A stretch of 7,340 bases of DNA from contig JACMMR010000073.1 of NCBI GenBank assembly GCA_014378965.1, positions 1-7,340 on the forward strand. The letters are read 5' to 3'. Under the pieces are notes generated by a model, which did not search any database, was not told the origin of the DNA, and worked only from the letters and a program-made list of their open reading frames with translations. Source of the stretch: Candidatus Parcubacteria bacterium (lineage in GTDB: Bacteria; Patescibacteriota; Minisyncoccia; Phycocordibacterales; CAIZLB01). The position numbers and the translations under genes are program-made. Shown piece after piece: positions 1 to 5,056 of the stretch (position 1 is its first letter; each line of letters begins with the position of its first letter).

Positions 1-225
1 ATAGTGTCCACCTATCGTATGCCAAAACGGCAAGATGAATATCATTGCATATATCCAGTTAGAAAATCGCACTTTCTTGTAGTATAAAAATGTCATCACT
101 GCGACCAGTGCAACTATTGGACCATTCTCGACATACCACACCGCTCTTGAATAGGGGTGGATAGCACACACAACAAATTCGATGATGTAGATTGTGAGTA
201 AGGTGTGTGGAAAATATTTTTTCAT
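1..225 (-). CDS. YjdF/DUF2238-family membrane protein, N-terminal part
   Basis: Seventy-five codons read from ATG at 225 to the window edge with no stop; the rest of the gene lies outside. The protein starts MKKYFPHTLLTIYIIEFVVC and carries an HPYSRAVWYVEN segment near residues 28-39, a hydrophobic stretch at about 40-54, and FWHTIGGHY at the edge. From family knowledge, HPxxRxxWxxE followed by GGHYTY is the hallmark of the DUF2238/YjdF inner-membrane proteins (about 200 residues, several membrane helices, function unknown). Three hydrophobic segments are visible in this part. The sequence ahead of the ATG is A/T-rich with no Shine-Dalgarno and no convincing promoter. It points the same way as the two small membrane-protein genes upstream, separated from them by a hairpin element. 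The family call rests on remembered motifs. Confidence 0.8.
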   Translation of the reverse strand, partial: MKKYFPHTLLTIYIIEFVVCAIHPYSRAVWYVENGPIVALVAVMTFLYYKKVRFSNWIYAMIFILPFWHTIGGHY

Positions 226-261
226 ATGTTACAAAAATTAATTAATAAAAGTTTTTTCTAC

Positions 262-350
262 TAAATTTATTTATGGAACGAGTTCCTTCGCAGACACTTT
301 GTCCGAGACAAAGTGTCGAGGACTGAAACGGAGTGGAATAAATAAATTTA
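262..350 (-). repeat. Hairpin element with covarying stems, copy 1
   Basis: Read on the minus strand: outer arm 350-339, conserved segment 338-318 (begins TTCCACTCCGTTTCAGTCC), inner arm 317-307, loop 306-304, inner arm 303-293, conserved segment 292-274 (TGCGAAGGAACTCGTTCCA), outer arm 273-262. The outer stem is 12 perfect base pairs and the inner stem 11. Inside, GTTTC can pair with GGAAC through one G-U wobble. A second copy is at 736-826 in the opposite orientation. This copy begins one base after the stop codon of the 54-aa gene, so on the minus strand it would sit in that gene's 3' untranslated region. There is no T-run after it, so it is not a standard intrinsic terminator. Confidence 0.85.
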
Positions 351-351
351 C

Positions 352-516
352 TTATTCTCCAAGTTGAAACCCAATCCATATCCCAACTAAACTACCAATC
401 GCTGAAAACAAAATTCCCCACATCGTAAAACCTCCTGCACCCCAAAGTGCTGGGATATAGCCACCTGCGTATCCTCCAACAATAGTGCCAAACATCACAA
501 GTTTTTTGCGGTCCAT
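352..516 (-). CDS. Small glycine-rich membrane protein (54 aa)
   Basis: The ORF runs ATG at 516 to TAA at 352-354 and encodes 54 residues starting MDRKKLVMFGTIVGGYAGGY and ending GIWIGFQLGE. Two hydrophobic segments are visible, about residues 6-24 and 33-51, with small-residue motifs (GGYAGGY, GxxxG-like spacing) that suit tight helix packing in the membrane; positive charges (DRKK) lie at the N-terminus. The start is supported by GGAAGA about 8 bases upstream, one of the few Shine-Dalgarno-like sequences in the window, supplied by the last codons of the preceding gene. The gap to that gene is only 3 bases, so the two are very likely cotranscribed and perhaps translationally coupled. Function is unknown. 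Confidence 0.7.
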   Translation of the reverse strand: MDRKKLVMFGTIVGGYAGGYIPALWGAGGFTMWGILFSAIGSLVGIWIGFQLGE

Positions 517-519
517 AAA

Positions 520-690
520 TTATCTTCCGTTTGTATTGTCTTGTGTTGTAGGTAACGTAACATTAATATCAGCTGAGCCTTTTGATGCTGGTGCTTGATT
601 TCTCATATAGAGAAAAACTCCTCCGATGATTAAAATACCTAATATGATTCCGATGATTAGATTTGATGATGATCCATTTGATTCTTGCAT
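520..690 (-). CDS. Small single-span membrane protein (56 aa)
   Basis: The ORF runs ATG at 690 to TAA at 520-522, 56 residues. A short polar N-terminus (MQESNGSSSN) precedes one strongly hydrophobic segment at about residues 11-29 (LIIGIILGILIIGGVFLYM), then a polar Ala/Ser/Thr/Asn-rich tail of about 26 residues ending TNGR. With RN after the helix, the positive-inside rule is not decisive for topology. It is the first gene of a two-gene unit with the 54-aa protein and has an extended -10 promoter at 726-734, giving an untranslated leader of about 29 bases without a Shine-Dalgarno. No family is recognised; it could be a subunit or anchor acting with the neighbouring protein, which is only inference. 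Confidence 0.65.
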   Translation of the reverse strand: MQESNGSSSNLIIGIILGILIIGGVFLYMRNQAPASKGSADINVTLPTTQDNTNGR

Positions 691-725
691 ATGTTTATTT
701 TATTGTTGATTATTTAATAATGTTA

Positions 726-734
726 ATTATAGCA
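726..734 (-). promoter_or_regulatory. Extended -10 promoter for the small membrane-protein pair
   Basis: On the minus strand TGCTATAAT is a perfect extended -10 (TGn then TATAAT at 731-726). No good -35 is present 17 bases upstream, which the extended element can compensate for. Transcription would start near 719. The outer arm of hairpin copy 2 begins at 736, two bases away, so the usual -35 region of this promoter lies inside the hairpin element. Confidence 0.6.
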
Positions 735-735
735 C

Positions 736-826
736 TAATCTTAGATATTCCATTCCGTTTCAGTCCTCGATATACTTGTTTAGGACAAGTATATCTGCGA
801 AGAAACTCATTCCATATTTAAGATTA
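736..826 (+). repeat. Hairpin element with covarying stems, copy 2
   Basis: Read on the plus strand: outer arm 736-747, conserved segment 748-768, inner arm 769-779, loop 780-784, inner arm 785-795, conserved segment 796-814 (TGCGAAGAAACTCATTCCA), outer arm 815-826. The outer stem pairs over 12 positions with one G-U, the inner stem over 11. Compared with copy 1, the conserved segments differ at only 3 of 40 positions. The outer stem differs at 4 of 12 base-pair positions and the inner at 7 of 11, yet pairing is kept. It lies between a minus-strand promoter (726-734) and a plus-strand promoter (844-871). Confidence 0.85.
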
Positions 827-843
827 AAGGGTTTTTGATATAA

Positions 844-871
844 TTGACAAATGTATCTAATATGATATAAT
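844..871 (+). promoter_or_regulatory. Sigma70-type promoter of the 986-1159 transcription unit
   Basis: TTGACA at 844-849 and TATAAT at 866-871 are both perfect consensus hexamers separated by 16 bases. The start point would be near 878, leaving a 40-base A-rich leader before the first ATG at 918. The unit closes with an intrinsic terminator at 1168-1208, giving a transcript of about 330 nt. Confidence 0.8.
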
Positions 872-936
872 ATATACACTGTTTTAAATTGTAACTAAAC
901 AACGAAGCAACAAAATCATGAATGCAAAAGATCTTA

Positions 937-950
937 TTTTAAAAAAATAA
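937..950 (+). other. Candidate slip site or frameshift point (T4A7)
   Basis: An ORF beginning ATG at 918 reads MNAKDLILKK and stops at TAA 948-950. Just before the stop, four T and seven A contain T TTA AAA and A AAA AAA in that frame, both of the X XXY YYZ type used for -1 slippage. The -1 frame is open from 899 through to TAA at 1157-1159. One extra A, or -1 slippage, would join the parts into an 80-residue protein. The same pattern would also result from a homopolymer sequencing error or a real inactivating deletion. Confidence 0.45.
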
Positions 951-985
951 ACAATGAGAAACAAACTTCGTCGTTTCGCGGGTTC

Positions 986-1159
986 ATGAGAAGAGTGAGT
1001 GCAGGGATCAGAGAAGATGTAGTACTCACCTTAGATCTTCAATCCTACGTTACCGACATGATCGATAACTACAGGCATCCCGGGGGTAATGGAGGAGATA
1101 ATCCATACTCCCGTATCGAAACGAATTCCTTCGTCGCTGCCATCAACAGCATGAAGTAA
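986..1159 (+). CDS. Small hypothetical protein, possibly the 3' part of a frameshifted gene
   Basis: Fifty-seven codons from ATG 986 to TAA 1157-1159: begins MRRVSAGIREDVVLTLDLQ, has a Gly/Asn-rich stretch (HPGGNGGDNP) near residues 31-40 and ends FVAAINSMK. No family is recognised, and no membrane segment or metal motif is seen. The ATG overlaps the stop of an 11-codon ORF (954-989) by ATGA, which could couple translation, but there is no Shine-Dalgarno. The better explanation may be that translation starts at ATG 918 and continues here through a -1 shift at the T4A7 run, giving 80 residues. By hand count 29 of 56 third codon positions are G or C, richer than the A/T-ending codons of nearby genes, so it may be strongly expressed or acquired. 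A good promoter and terminator frame it exactly. Whether it is protein-coding or a structured RNA cannot be settled here. Confidence 0.45.
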   Translation: MRRVSAGIREDVVLTLDLQSYVTDMIDNYRHPGGNGGDNPYSRIETNSFVAAINSMK

Positions 1160-1167
1160 CAACAATC

Positions 1168-1208
1168 AAAAGCCTACCACGGAATCATCCGAGGTGGCGC
1201 TTTTTTTT
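1168..1208 (+). terminator. Intrinsic terminator of the 844-1208 unit
   Basis: GCCTACCACGG (1172-1182) pairs with CCGAGGTGGC (1189-1198) with single-base bulges around a six-base loop. A run of eight T follows at 1201-1208. A-rich sequence ahead of the stem (AAAA) could extend pairing into the T-run. Confidence 0.85.
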
Positions 1209-1222
1209 ATTTAAAATAAAAA

Positions 1223-1231
1223 TGGTATAAT
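1223..1231 (+). promoter_or_regulatory. Extended -10 promoter giving a leaderless mRNA
   Basis: TGGTATAAT carries a perfect TATAAT (1226-1231) with the TGn extension; no clear -35 is seen, only A/T-rich sequence from the preceding terminator. The last -10 base is 8 bases before the A of ATG at 1239, so the predicted start point coincides with the start codon. Confidence 0.65.
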
Positions 1232-1238
1232 TATCTTT

Positions 1239-1451
1239 ATGTTCAACACACATCCAGTCAAAATTCTTTATCACTTTTTGAGGGATATTGCTATCAGTGT
1301 CACTTTTATTTTCATAATCACTCGACTATCAGATCAAGAAACCAAGTATATTGAAAGCGAAATGAAATGGCTAGTTTTTTTATTAATTCTTTCATTATTT
1401 GAAACTGGTGTTTGGATATTTAGAGAAAGCCTTAGAAACGAGGACGAATAG
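1239..1451 (+). CDS. Small two-span membrane protein (70 aa)
   Basis: The ORF runs from ATG 1239 to TAG 1449-1451. The product starts MFNTHPVKILYHFLRDIAIS. It has two hydrophobic segments, about residues 16-29 and 43-61, separated by a charged loop (DQETKYIESEMK), and a charged C-terminus (RESLRNEDE). It is likely an inner-membrane protein with both ends on the same side; no family is recognised. The start is supported by the extended -10 element placed exactly for a leaderless transcript. The stop codon is one base from the gpmI stop on the other strand, with no terminator visible between the convergent genes. Confidence 0.6.
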   Translation: MFNTHPVKILYHFLRDIAISVTFIFIITRLSDQETKYIESEMKWLVFLLILSLFETGVWIFRESLRNEDE

Positions 1452-1452
1452 T

Positions 1453-2979
1453 CTAAACAATACTCTTCCCGCTCATCCCCTCAACATGCCCAACCCCACA
1501 CAACTTCAATATCGTCGGCGCTATATCTGCCAATGTTCCCATGGCTCGCACTGTAGCGTTCACATCAGTCACGATAAACGGCACAAGGTTCGTCGTATGG
1601 GCCACGTGCATTGCTCCATTACTATCTATCATTACCTCTGCATTTCCATGATCTGCTGTAATAAGAGAAACACCACCAATGCTTTGTAAATAGTCTGACA
1701 ATCGCTTTGTTTCCATATCAACTACCTCGGCTGCTTTTTTTACTGCTTCTATGTTCCCTGTATGCCCCACCACATCGGTATTTGGAAAATTGATGATGAT
1801 GATGTCATAATTCTTTAGTGCTTCGATAGCAGCGTCAACAATCTCTTTTGACATCATTTCTGGAGCTTCATCATGTGTCTTTACATCAGTTCGACTTTCT
1901 ATTTTTTGTTGCATTTCACCTTCTTCTACGATGTCTGATTGTCCATTCATAAAAAAAGTTACATGAGGAAATTTTTCAGACTCAGAAATATGCGCATGCT
2001 TTATTTTTCTCAAAGATAATTCTTTTCCAAGAGTTGTTACAATCGCTGCAGGAGTAAAGGCAACATCAGTTTTTAAACTTTCACCATACTTCGCCATTGA
2101 AACAAAATACAAATTGTATTCAGTTTGTTTATCTAAGATTGCTTTGGTTAATTGCTTCGCACGGTCGGCTCTAAAGTTAAAGAAAAATATTCCATCATTT
2201 TTTTTGATAATATACTTCTTTGAATTCTCATGGTCATAAACACATAGATAATGCTCAAAATATTCATCTATTTTTCCAGTCGGATCTTTCTGTACGTATT
2301 CATTTTCTATAAAATCAGCTATCGAAGTTTCGTGAAGATTTAACATATTACCTTTTGCATTAAATAAAATATCTGTAACATGTTGTATTCGGTCGTAATT
2401 TCCGGCCCTATCCATTCCATAATATCGTCCACCAAACGATCCGATAACCCCGATATCTTTTTTAACTATTTCACTTTCTAATTCTTTGATGTATTTGACT
2501 GCAGTTCCTCCAGATACGTCACGGCCATCAGTAAATATATGTAATACTACCTGTTCTTTATTTAAACCTTGATCTTTAGCCAGTTTTAAAAATGCATAAA
2601 TATGTGTATTGTGACTATGTACACCACCGTCAGACAATAATCCAATCATATGAATTTTTGAGTTATGTGTTTTCGTATGATTGATCAAACGCAAAAAAGC
2701 TTCATTTTCAAAAAATGAATTATCTTTGATTGATTTTTCTATCATAACAAGATCAGTATCTATTGCTGAACCAGCACCTATGGTTGTATGCCCAATCTCA
2801 CTATTTCCCATCTGGCCTTCAGGTAGACCTACCGCCAATCCTGAGGCTTCTAAAAAGGCATGAGGGTAAGTTTTAAGACAATGGTCAAAGAAGGGAGTCT
2901 TGGCCACATGTATAGCATTTTTCTCATTCTCTTCACCCATTCCCCATCCGTCCATTATTATCAGGGCTATTTTACGCAT
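1453..2979 (-). CDS. gpmI: 2,3-bisphosphoglycerate-independent phosphoglycerate mutase
   Basis: The enzyme interconverts 3- and 2-phosphoglycerate in cytosolic glycolysis using two metal ions and a phosphoserine intermediate. At 508 residues it matches the usual length of about 510. Visible motifs: MDGWG with metal ligand Asp10; GQMGNSEIGH with the phosphorylated Ser60; SDGGVHSH with His121; TDGRD at 150-154; GGRYYGMDR with Arg185 and Arg191; FNFRADR with Arg270 and Arg273; HVTFFMNG near 339; NTDVVGHTG with Asp402 and His406; TADHGN with Asp443 and His444; AHTTN with His461. All catalytic and metal-binding residues known for the Bacillus-type enzyme have counterparts. The loop after FMNG is more diverged than usual. 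The ATG overlaps the stop of the coiled-coil gene by 8 nt (ATGCGTAA), so it is probably cotranscribed and coupled; no Shine-Dalgarno is present. It ends with TAG. Confidence 0.97.
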   Translation of the reverse strand: MRKIALIIMDGWGMGEENEKNAIHVAKTPFFDHCLKTYPHAFLEASGLAVGLPEGQMGNSEIGHTTIGAGSAIDTDLVMIEKSIKDNSFFENEAFLRLINHTKTHNSKIHMIGLLSDGGVHSHNTHIYAFLKLAKDQGLNKEQVVLHIFTDGRDVSGGTAVKYIKELESEIVKKDIGVIGSFGGRYYGMDRAGNYDRIQHVTDILFNAKGNMLNLHETSIADFIENEYVQKDPTGKIDEYFEHYLCVYDHENSKKYIIKKNDGIFFFNFRADRAKQLTKAILDKQTEYNLYFVSMAKYGESLKTDVAFTPAAIVTTLGKELSLRKIKHAHISESEKFPHVTFFMNGQSDIVEEGEMQQKIESRTDVKTHDEAPEMMSKEIVDAAIEALKNYDIIIINFPNTDVVGHTGNIEAVKKAAEVVDMETKRLSDYLQSIGGVSLITADHGNAEVMIDSNGAMHVAHTTNLVPFIVTDVNATVRAMGTLADIAPTILKLCGVGHVEGMSGKSIV

Positions 2980-3535
2980 ATTTTTTAAGTTTAATAAGAT
3001 CAGTGTTTAAAGTTGTGACATGTCTTTGGGCATCAGCTAAGTTTCTTTCTGTAGCAGCTAACTTCAATTCTATTGATTGTATATAAGCATTTTTCTTGGT
3101 AATGTCAGACAATAATTCTTTGTCTTTTCTGCTTGATATTTCTTTATCTTGCTTTAGTTTTTGGGCTTTGTTTTTTAACTGCTGTAATTCTACTTCCATA
3201 GATTGAATTTTTCTAGTGACAGCACTTTCTTCATCCGTAAGGTGCATTTTTTCTATATCATATCTTTTTTCATCTCGGAGAGTTAATAAGGTGTCATTTT
3301 TATATTTGGTTAACTCGATATCATATCTTCTTTTTTCCAACTCAAAACGAGCTTTGTTCGCAGTATGCATATCAAACTCTCTTTTTTTGGCATCGTATTC
3401 CATTTTATATCTCTCATTTTCCCGTCTTTCTTTCTCTTTCTTTAAATTTTCCATCCGCATCTTCTCAACAGTGTTGGCCTCAAAGTTATTTGAAGGAGTT
3501 GTTGATTTTCGTGTTGATGAAAGAGGTTCAAACAT
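2972..3535 (-). CDS. Coiled-coil protein of unknown function
   Basis: The product is 187 residues, starting MFEPLSSTRKSTTPSNNFEA. After a polar N-terminus of about 20 residues, nearly the whole protein (about 22-187) is Lys/Glu/Arg-rich with regularly spaced Leu/Ile/Met, the look of a long helical coiled coil. There are no Pro or Gly breaks, no signal peptide and no membrane segment, so it is probably cytoplasmic. No family is recognised. The chosen ATG at 3535 lies one base after the CCA end of tRNA-Thr; Met26 or Met28 are alternative starts that would remove the polar N-terminus. If the upstream start is right, tRNA 3' maturation would release an mRNA with a one-base leader. It overlaps gpmI by 8 nt. 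A role beside a glycolytic gene cannot be inferred from the sequence. Confidence 0.75.
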   Translation of the reverse strand: MFEPLSSTRKSTTPSNNFEANTVEKMRMENLKKEKERRENERYKMEYDAKKREFDMHTANKARFELEKRRYDIELTKYKNDTLLTLRDEKRYDIEKMHLTDEESAVTRKIQSMEVELQQLKNKAQKLKQDKEISSRKDKELLSDITKKNAYIQSIELKLAATERNLADAQRHVTTLNTDLIKLKKYA

Positions 3536-3536
3536 T

Positions 3537-3612
3537 TGGAGCCGCTTCCCAGATTCGAACTGGGGACCTACTGTTTACAAAACAGTTGCTCTACCAACTG
3601 AGCTAAAACGGC
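3537..3612 (-). tRNA. tRNA-Thr (anticodon UGU)
   Basis: The minus strand folds as a complete cloverleaf: acceptor GCCGTTT paired with AAGCGGC (one G-U), D-arm GCTC/GAGC with AGTTGGTA loop, anticodon arm ACTGT/ACAGT with loop TTTGTAA, five-base variable region, T-arm CCCAG/CTGGG with loop TTCGAAT, discriminator T and an encoded CCA at 3539-3537. The total is 76 nt. The anticodon TGT reads ACA/ACG threonine codons. It is transcribed in the same direction as tsf upstream and the coiled-coil gene downstream. Confidence 0.97.
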
Positions 3613-3621
3613 AAAAGGCAA

Positions 3622-3686
3622 TGTTCGGAATGTCGCTCTACTTTAAGCAGTATGCGTACACATCTATTTTAGGATTACTCCGAACA
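3622..3686 (-). promoter_or_regulatory. Structured 5' leader ahead of tRNA-Thr
   Basis: On the minus strand TGTTCGGAGT (3686-3677) pairs with the segment ending TCCGAACA (3631-3622) over 10 positions, one of them G-U. The enclosed part can form two short hairpins (GTGT/ATAC and CTGC/GTAG, each with one G-U). The predicted start point of the promoter at 3694-3722 is 3687, so this stem would lie at the very 5' end of the transcript. No T-run follows, so it is not a plain terminator. It could guide tRNA 5' processing or stabilise the transcript; this is inference. Confidence 0.45.
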
Positions 3687-3693
3687 CACAGCC

Positions 3694-3722
3694 AGTATAC
3701 ACTAATTACTTTCCAATTTCAA
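3694..3722 (-). promoter_or_regulatory. Promoter of tRNA-Thr/coiled-coil/gpmI
   Basis: TTGAAA (3722-3717), a 17-base spacer and TATACT (3699-3694) make a good sigma70-type promoter. The -35 lies inside the last codons of tsf and the -10 just past its stop, so the tRNA operon can be expressed apart from rpsB-tsf. Confidence 0.75.
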
Positions 3723-4293
3723 ATCTTTTAAAACGGATTATTTCAATACGCTCACCAAATTTTTGCATCGCAGTATCAAGCATTGTTTGGATTGTAACCT
3801 CAGGATTTTTAATAAAATCTTGATTTAATAATACTTGATCTTTAAAATACGAATCCATCTTTCCTTGCAGGATTTTCTCTTGCATCTCGGCCGGCTTATC
3901 AACAATCTCTTTTGTAAACAATTCTTTAGCTTTTTGAGCTGTAGTTTCATCTATATCAGATTGTCTTAAAAATTCTGGTGCAGTGGCAGTAACTTGCATA
4001 GCAATGTCTTTTGCCAATGTTTTAAATTCTGCATTGTTTGAAACAAAATCAGTTTCTGAAGCAAGCTCAATAATAGATCCAACTAACCCATTTGAGTGAA
4101 TATAGGCTTCTACAATTCCTGCACCAAACTCTCTATCAGCTTTTTTAGCAGCTTGCTCTGCACCTTTTTTCTTTAAAATAATCATAGCCTTTGCCTCATC
4201 TCCTTCTGCTTCTTCAAGAGCTTTTTTACATTGCATAACTGAGATACCTGTTTTCTCTCTCAATGCTTTTATTTGATCTGATGTAATGTTCAT
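3706..4293 (-). CDS. tsf: Translation elongation factor Ts
   Basis: EF-Ts exchanges GDP for GTP on EF-Tu in the cytoplasm. The product has 195 residues, the short form known from Thermus and plastids rather than the 283 of E. coli, so the second half of the core and the dimerisation insert are reduced. The N-terminal UBA-like domain is clear (LREKTGISVMQCKKALEEAEGD is split over residues 11-32). The TDFV motif at 81-84, whose Asp-Phe pair inserts near the Mg site of EF-Tu, is intact. The second EF-Ts signature lies around LQGKMDSYFKDQVLLNQ, and a basic C-terminus (RFKRFEIGK) follows. It comes after rpsB with a 57-bp gap, the usual bacterial order. It has its own promoter, giving a leader of about 30 bases without a Shine-Dalgarno. 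Confidence 0.96.
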   Translation of the reverse strand: MNITSDQIKALREKTGISVMQCKKALEEAEGDEAKAMIILKKKGAEQAAKKADREFGAGIVEAYIHSNGLVGSIIELASETDFVSNNAEFKTLAKDIAMQVTATAPEFLRQSDIDETTAQKAKELFTKEIVDKPAEMQEKILQGKMDSYFKDQVLLNQDFIKNPEVTIQTMLDTAMQKFGERIEIIRFKRFEIGK

Positions 4294-4329
4294 ATTTATG
4301 TATTAAATTAATTTGTAATAAGTCTACCT

Positions 4330-4358
4330 ATTATACCCAAAAAGAGTTATTTAACCAA
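4330..4358 (-). promoter_or_regulatory. Promoter of tsf
   Basis: TTGGTT (4358-4353), a 17-base spacer and a perfect TATAAT (4335-4330). The -35 overlaps the end and stop codon of rpsB. Transcription would start near 4323, 30 bases before the tsf ATG. Confidence 0.65.
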
Positions 4359-5016
4359 GGAGCTGATGTAGGATGTAATCAACAGATGATCGTGAAGAAT
4401 CATTTGCAACGATTGGAAAATCGATAGTAGAAACTTTACAATCAGTATTGGCAATAGCAATAACTGGTATACCAAGCATACGAGCCTCTTCAACGGCAAT
4501 AAATTCTTTCTTAGGATCAACAACAAGAAGTGCTGCTGGTAATGATGTAAGTTCTTTAACACCTGAGAATAGTTTTTCAAGTCTTTCAACTTCTTTGTCC
4601 ATCAATGATTGTTCTTTTTTAGTATACTTTTTTAATTCTCCTTTTTCTTTCATTGAAACAAGATCGATCATACGATTGATTCTTTTTCTGATGATTTCAA
4701 AGTTTGTAAATAATCCCCCAACCCATCGTCCAGCAATGAATGGTGAGTTAAATCTGATAGCTGAATCTTTTACTAGATCAACTACTTCACTTTTACTTGT
4801 AGCAAAAAGAATAACTTTTCCATTTGCTTTTAAATCAGTAATGAAAGCTTTAGCTTTTTCGATTTGTTGAATTGTGATTTCAACATTAATAATATCTACA
4901 GTTCCTTTTGTTCCGTAAACGTATTTTTTAACAGATGGATTTCGAGATGCGCGCAAAGTTCCATAGTGAACCCCTGCTTCAAACATGTCTTTTACCGTGT
5001 CATTTTGTTGTGTCAT
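4351..5016 (-). CDS. rpsB: 30S ribosomal protein S2
   Basis: S2 binds late in 30S assembly, between head and body, and is needed for S1 to bind in bacteria that have it. The product is 221 residues, slightly short of the usual 230-250. Recognisable blocks: FEAGVHYG near 13-20, RNPSVKKYVYGTKGTVDIINV, the central RWVGGLFTNF, and LPAALLVVDPKKEFIAVEEARMLG is visible in two parts around 160-182, then IPVIAIANTDC and a C-terminal ANDSSRSS block. It is divergent: the usual HFGH reads HYGT and the usual GND near the C-terminus reads AND. The ATG at 5016 is favoured because it matches the family N-terminus and sits 10 bases after a -10 element. tsf follows on the same strand. Confidence 0.95.
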   Translation of the reverse strand: MTQQNDTVKDMFEAGVHYGTLRASRNPSVKKYVYGTKGTVDIINVEITIQQIEKAKAFITDLKANGKVILFATSKSEVVDLVKDSAIRFNSPFIAGRWVGGLFTNFEIIRKRINRMIDLVSMKEKGELKKYTKKEQSLMDKEVERLEKLFSGVKELTSLPAALLVVDPKKEFIAVEEARMLGIPVIAIANTDCKVSTIDFPIVANDSSRSSVDYILHQLLG

Positions 5017-5026
5017 ATAGTGTATA

Positions 5027-5055
5027 TGTATAGCATTTTTAACCTAGATTGGCAA
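5027..5055 (-). promoter_or_regulatory. Promoter of rpsB, nearly leaderless
   Basis: TTGCCA (5055-5050), a 17-base spacer and TATACA (5032-5027) with a TGC extension. Only 10 bases separate the -10 from the rpsB ATG, so the mRNA leader would be about 2-4 bases. That leaves no room for the S2-binding leader that autoregulates rpsB in other bacteria. Confidence 0.75.
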
Positions 5056-5056
5056 T

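Noticed and set aside
262..350. Bidirectional intrinsic terminator
   Set aside because: The stem is long, but there is no T-run after either arm, and the conserved unpaired segments are not a terminator feature.
878..1208. tmRNA or RNase P RNA between the promoter and terminator
   Set aside because: The length is suitable, but there is no tRNA-like end with TTCGA and CCA and no RNase P conserved core. A coding or unknown RNA explanation is preferred.
3216..3731. Plus-strand ORF of 171 codons across the tRNA
   Set aside because: It is antisense to the coiled-coil gene and runs through the tRNA; a shadow of the Lys/Glu-rich coding strand.
1453..5016. Alternative genetic code with UGA as glycine (Gracilibacteria/SR1)
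   Set aside because: The genes are full length under the standard code, have TGG for Trp and show no in-frame TGA at conserved Gly positions.
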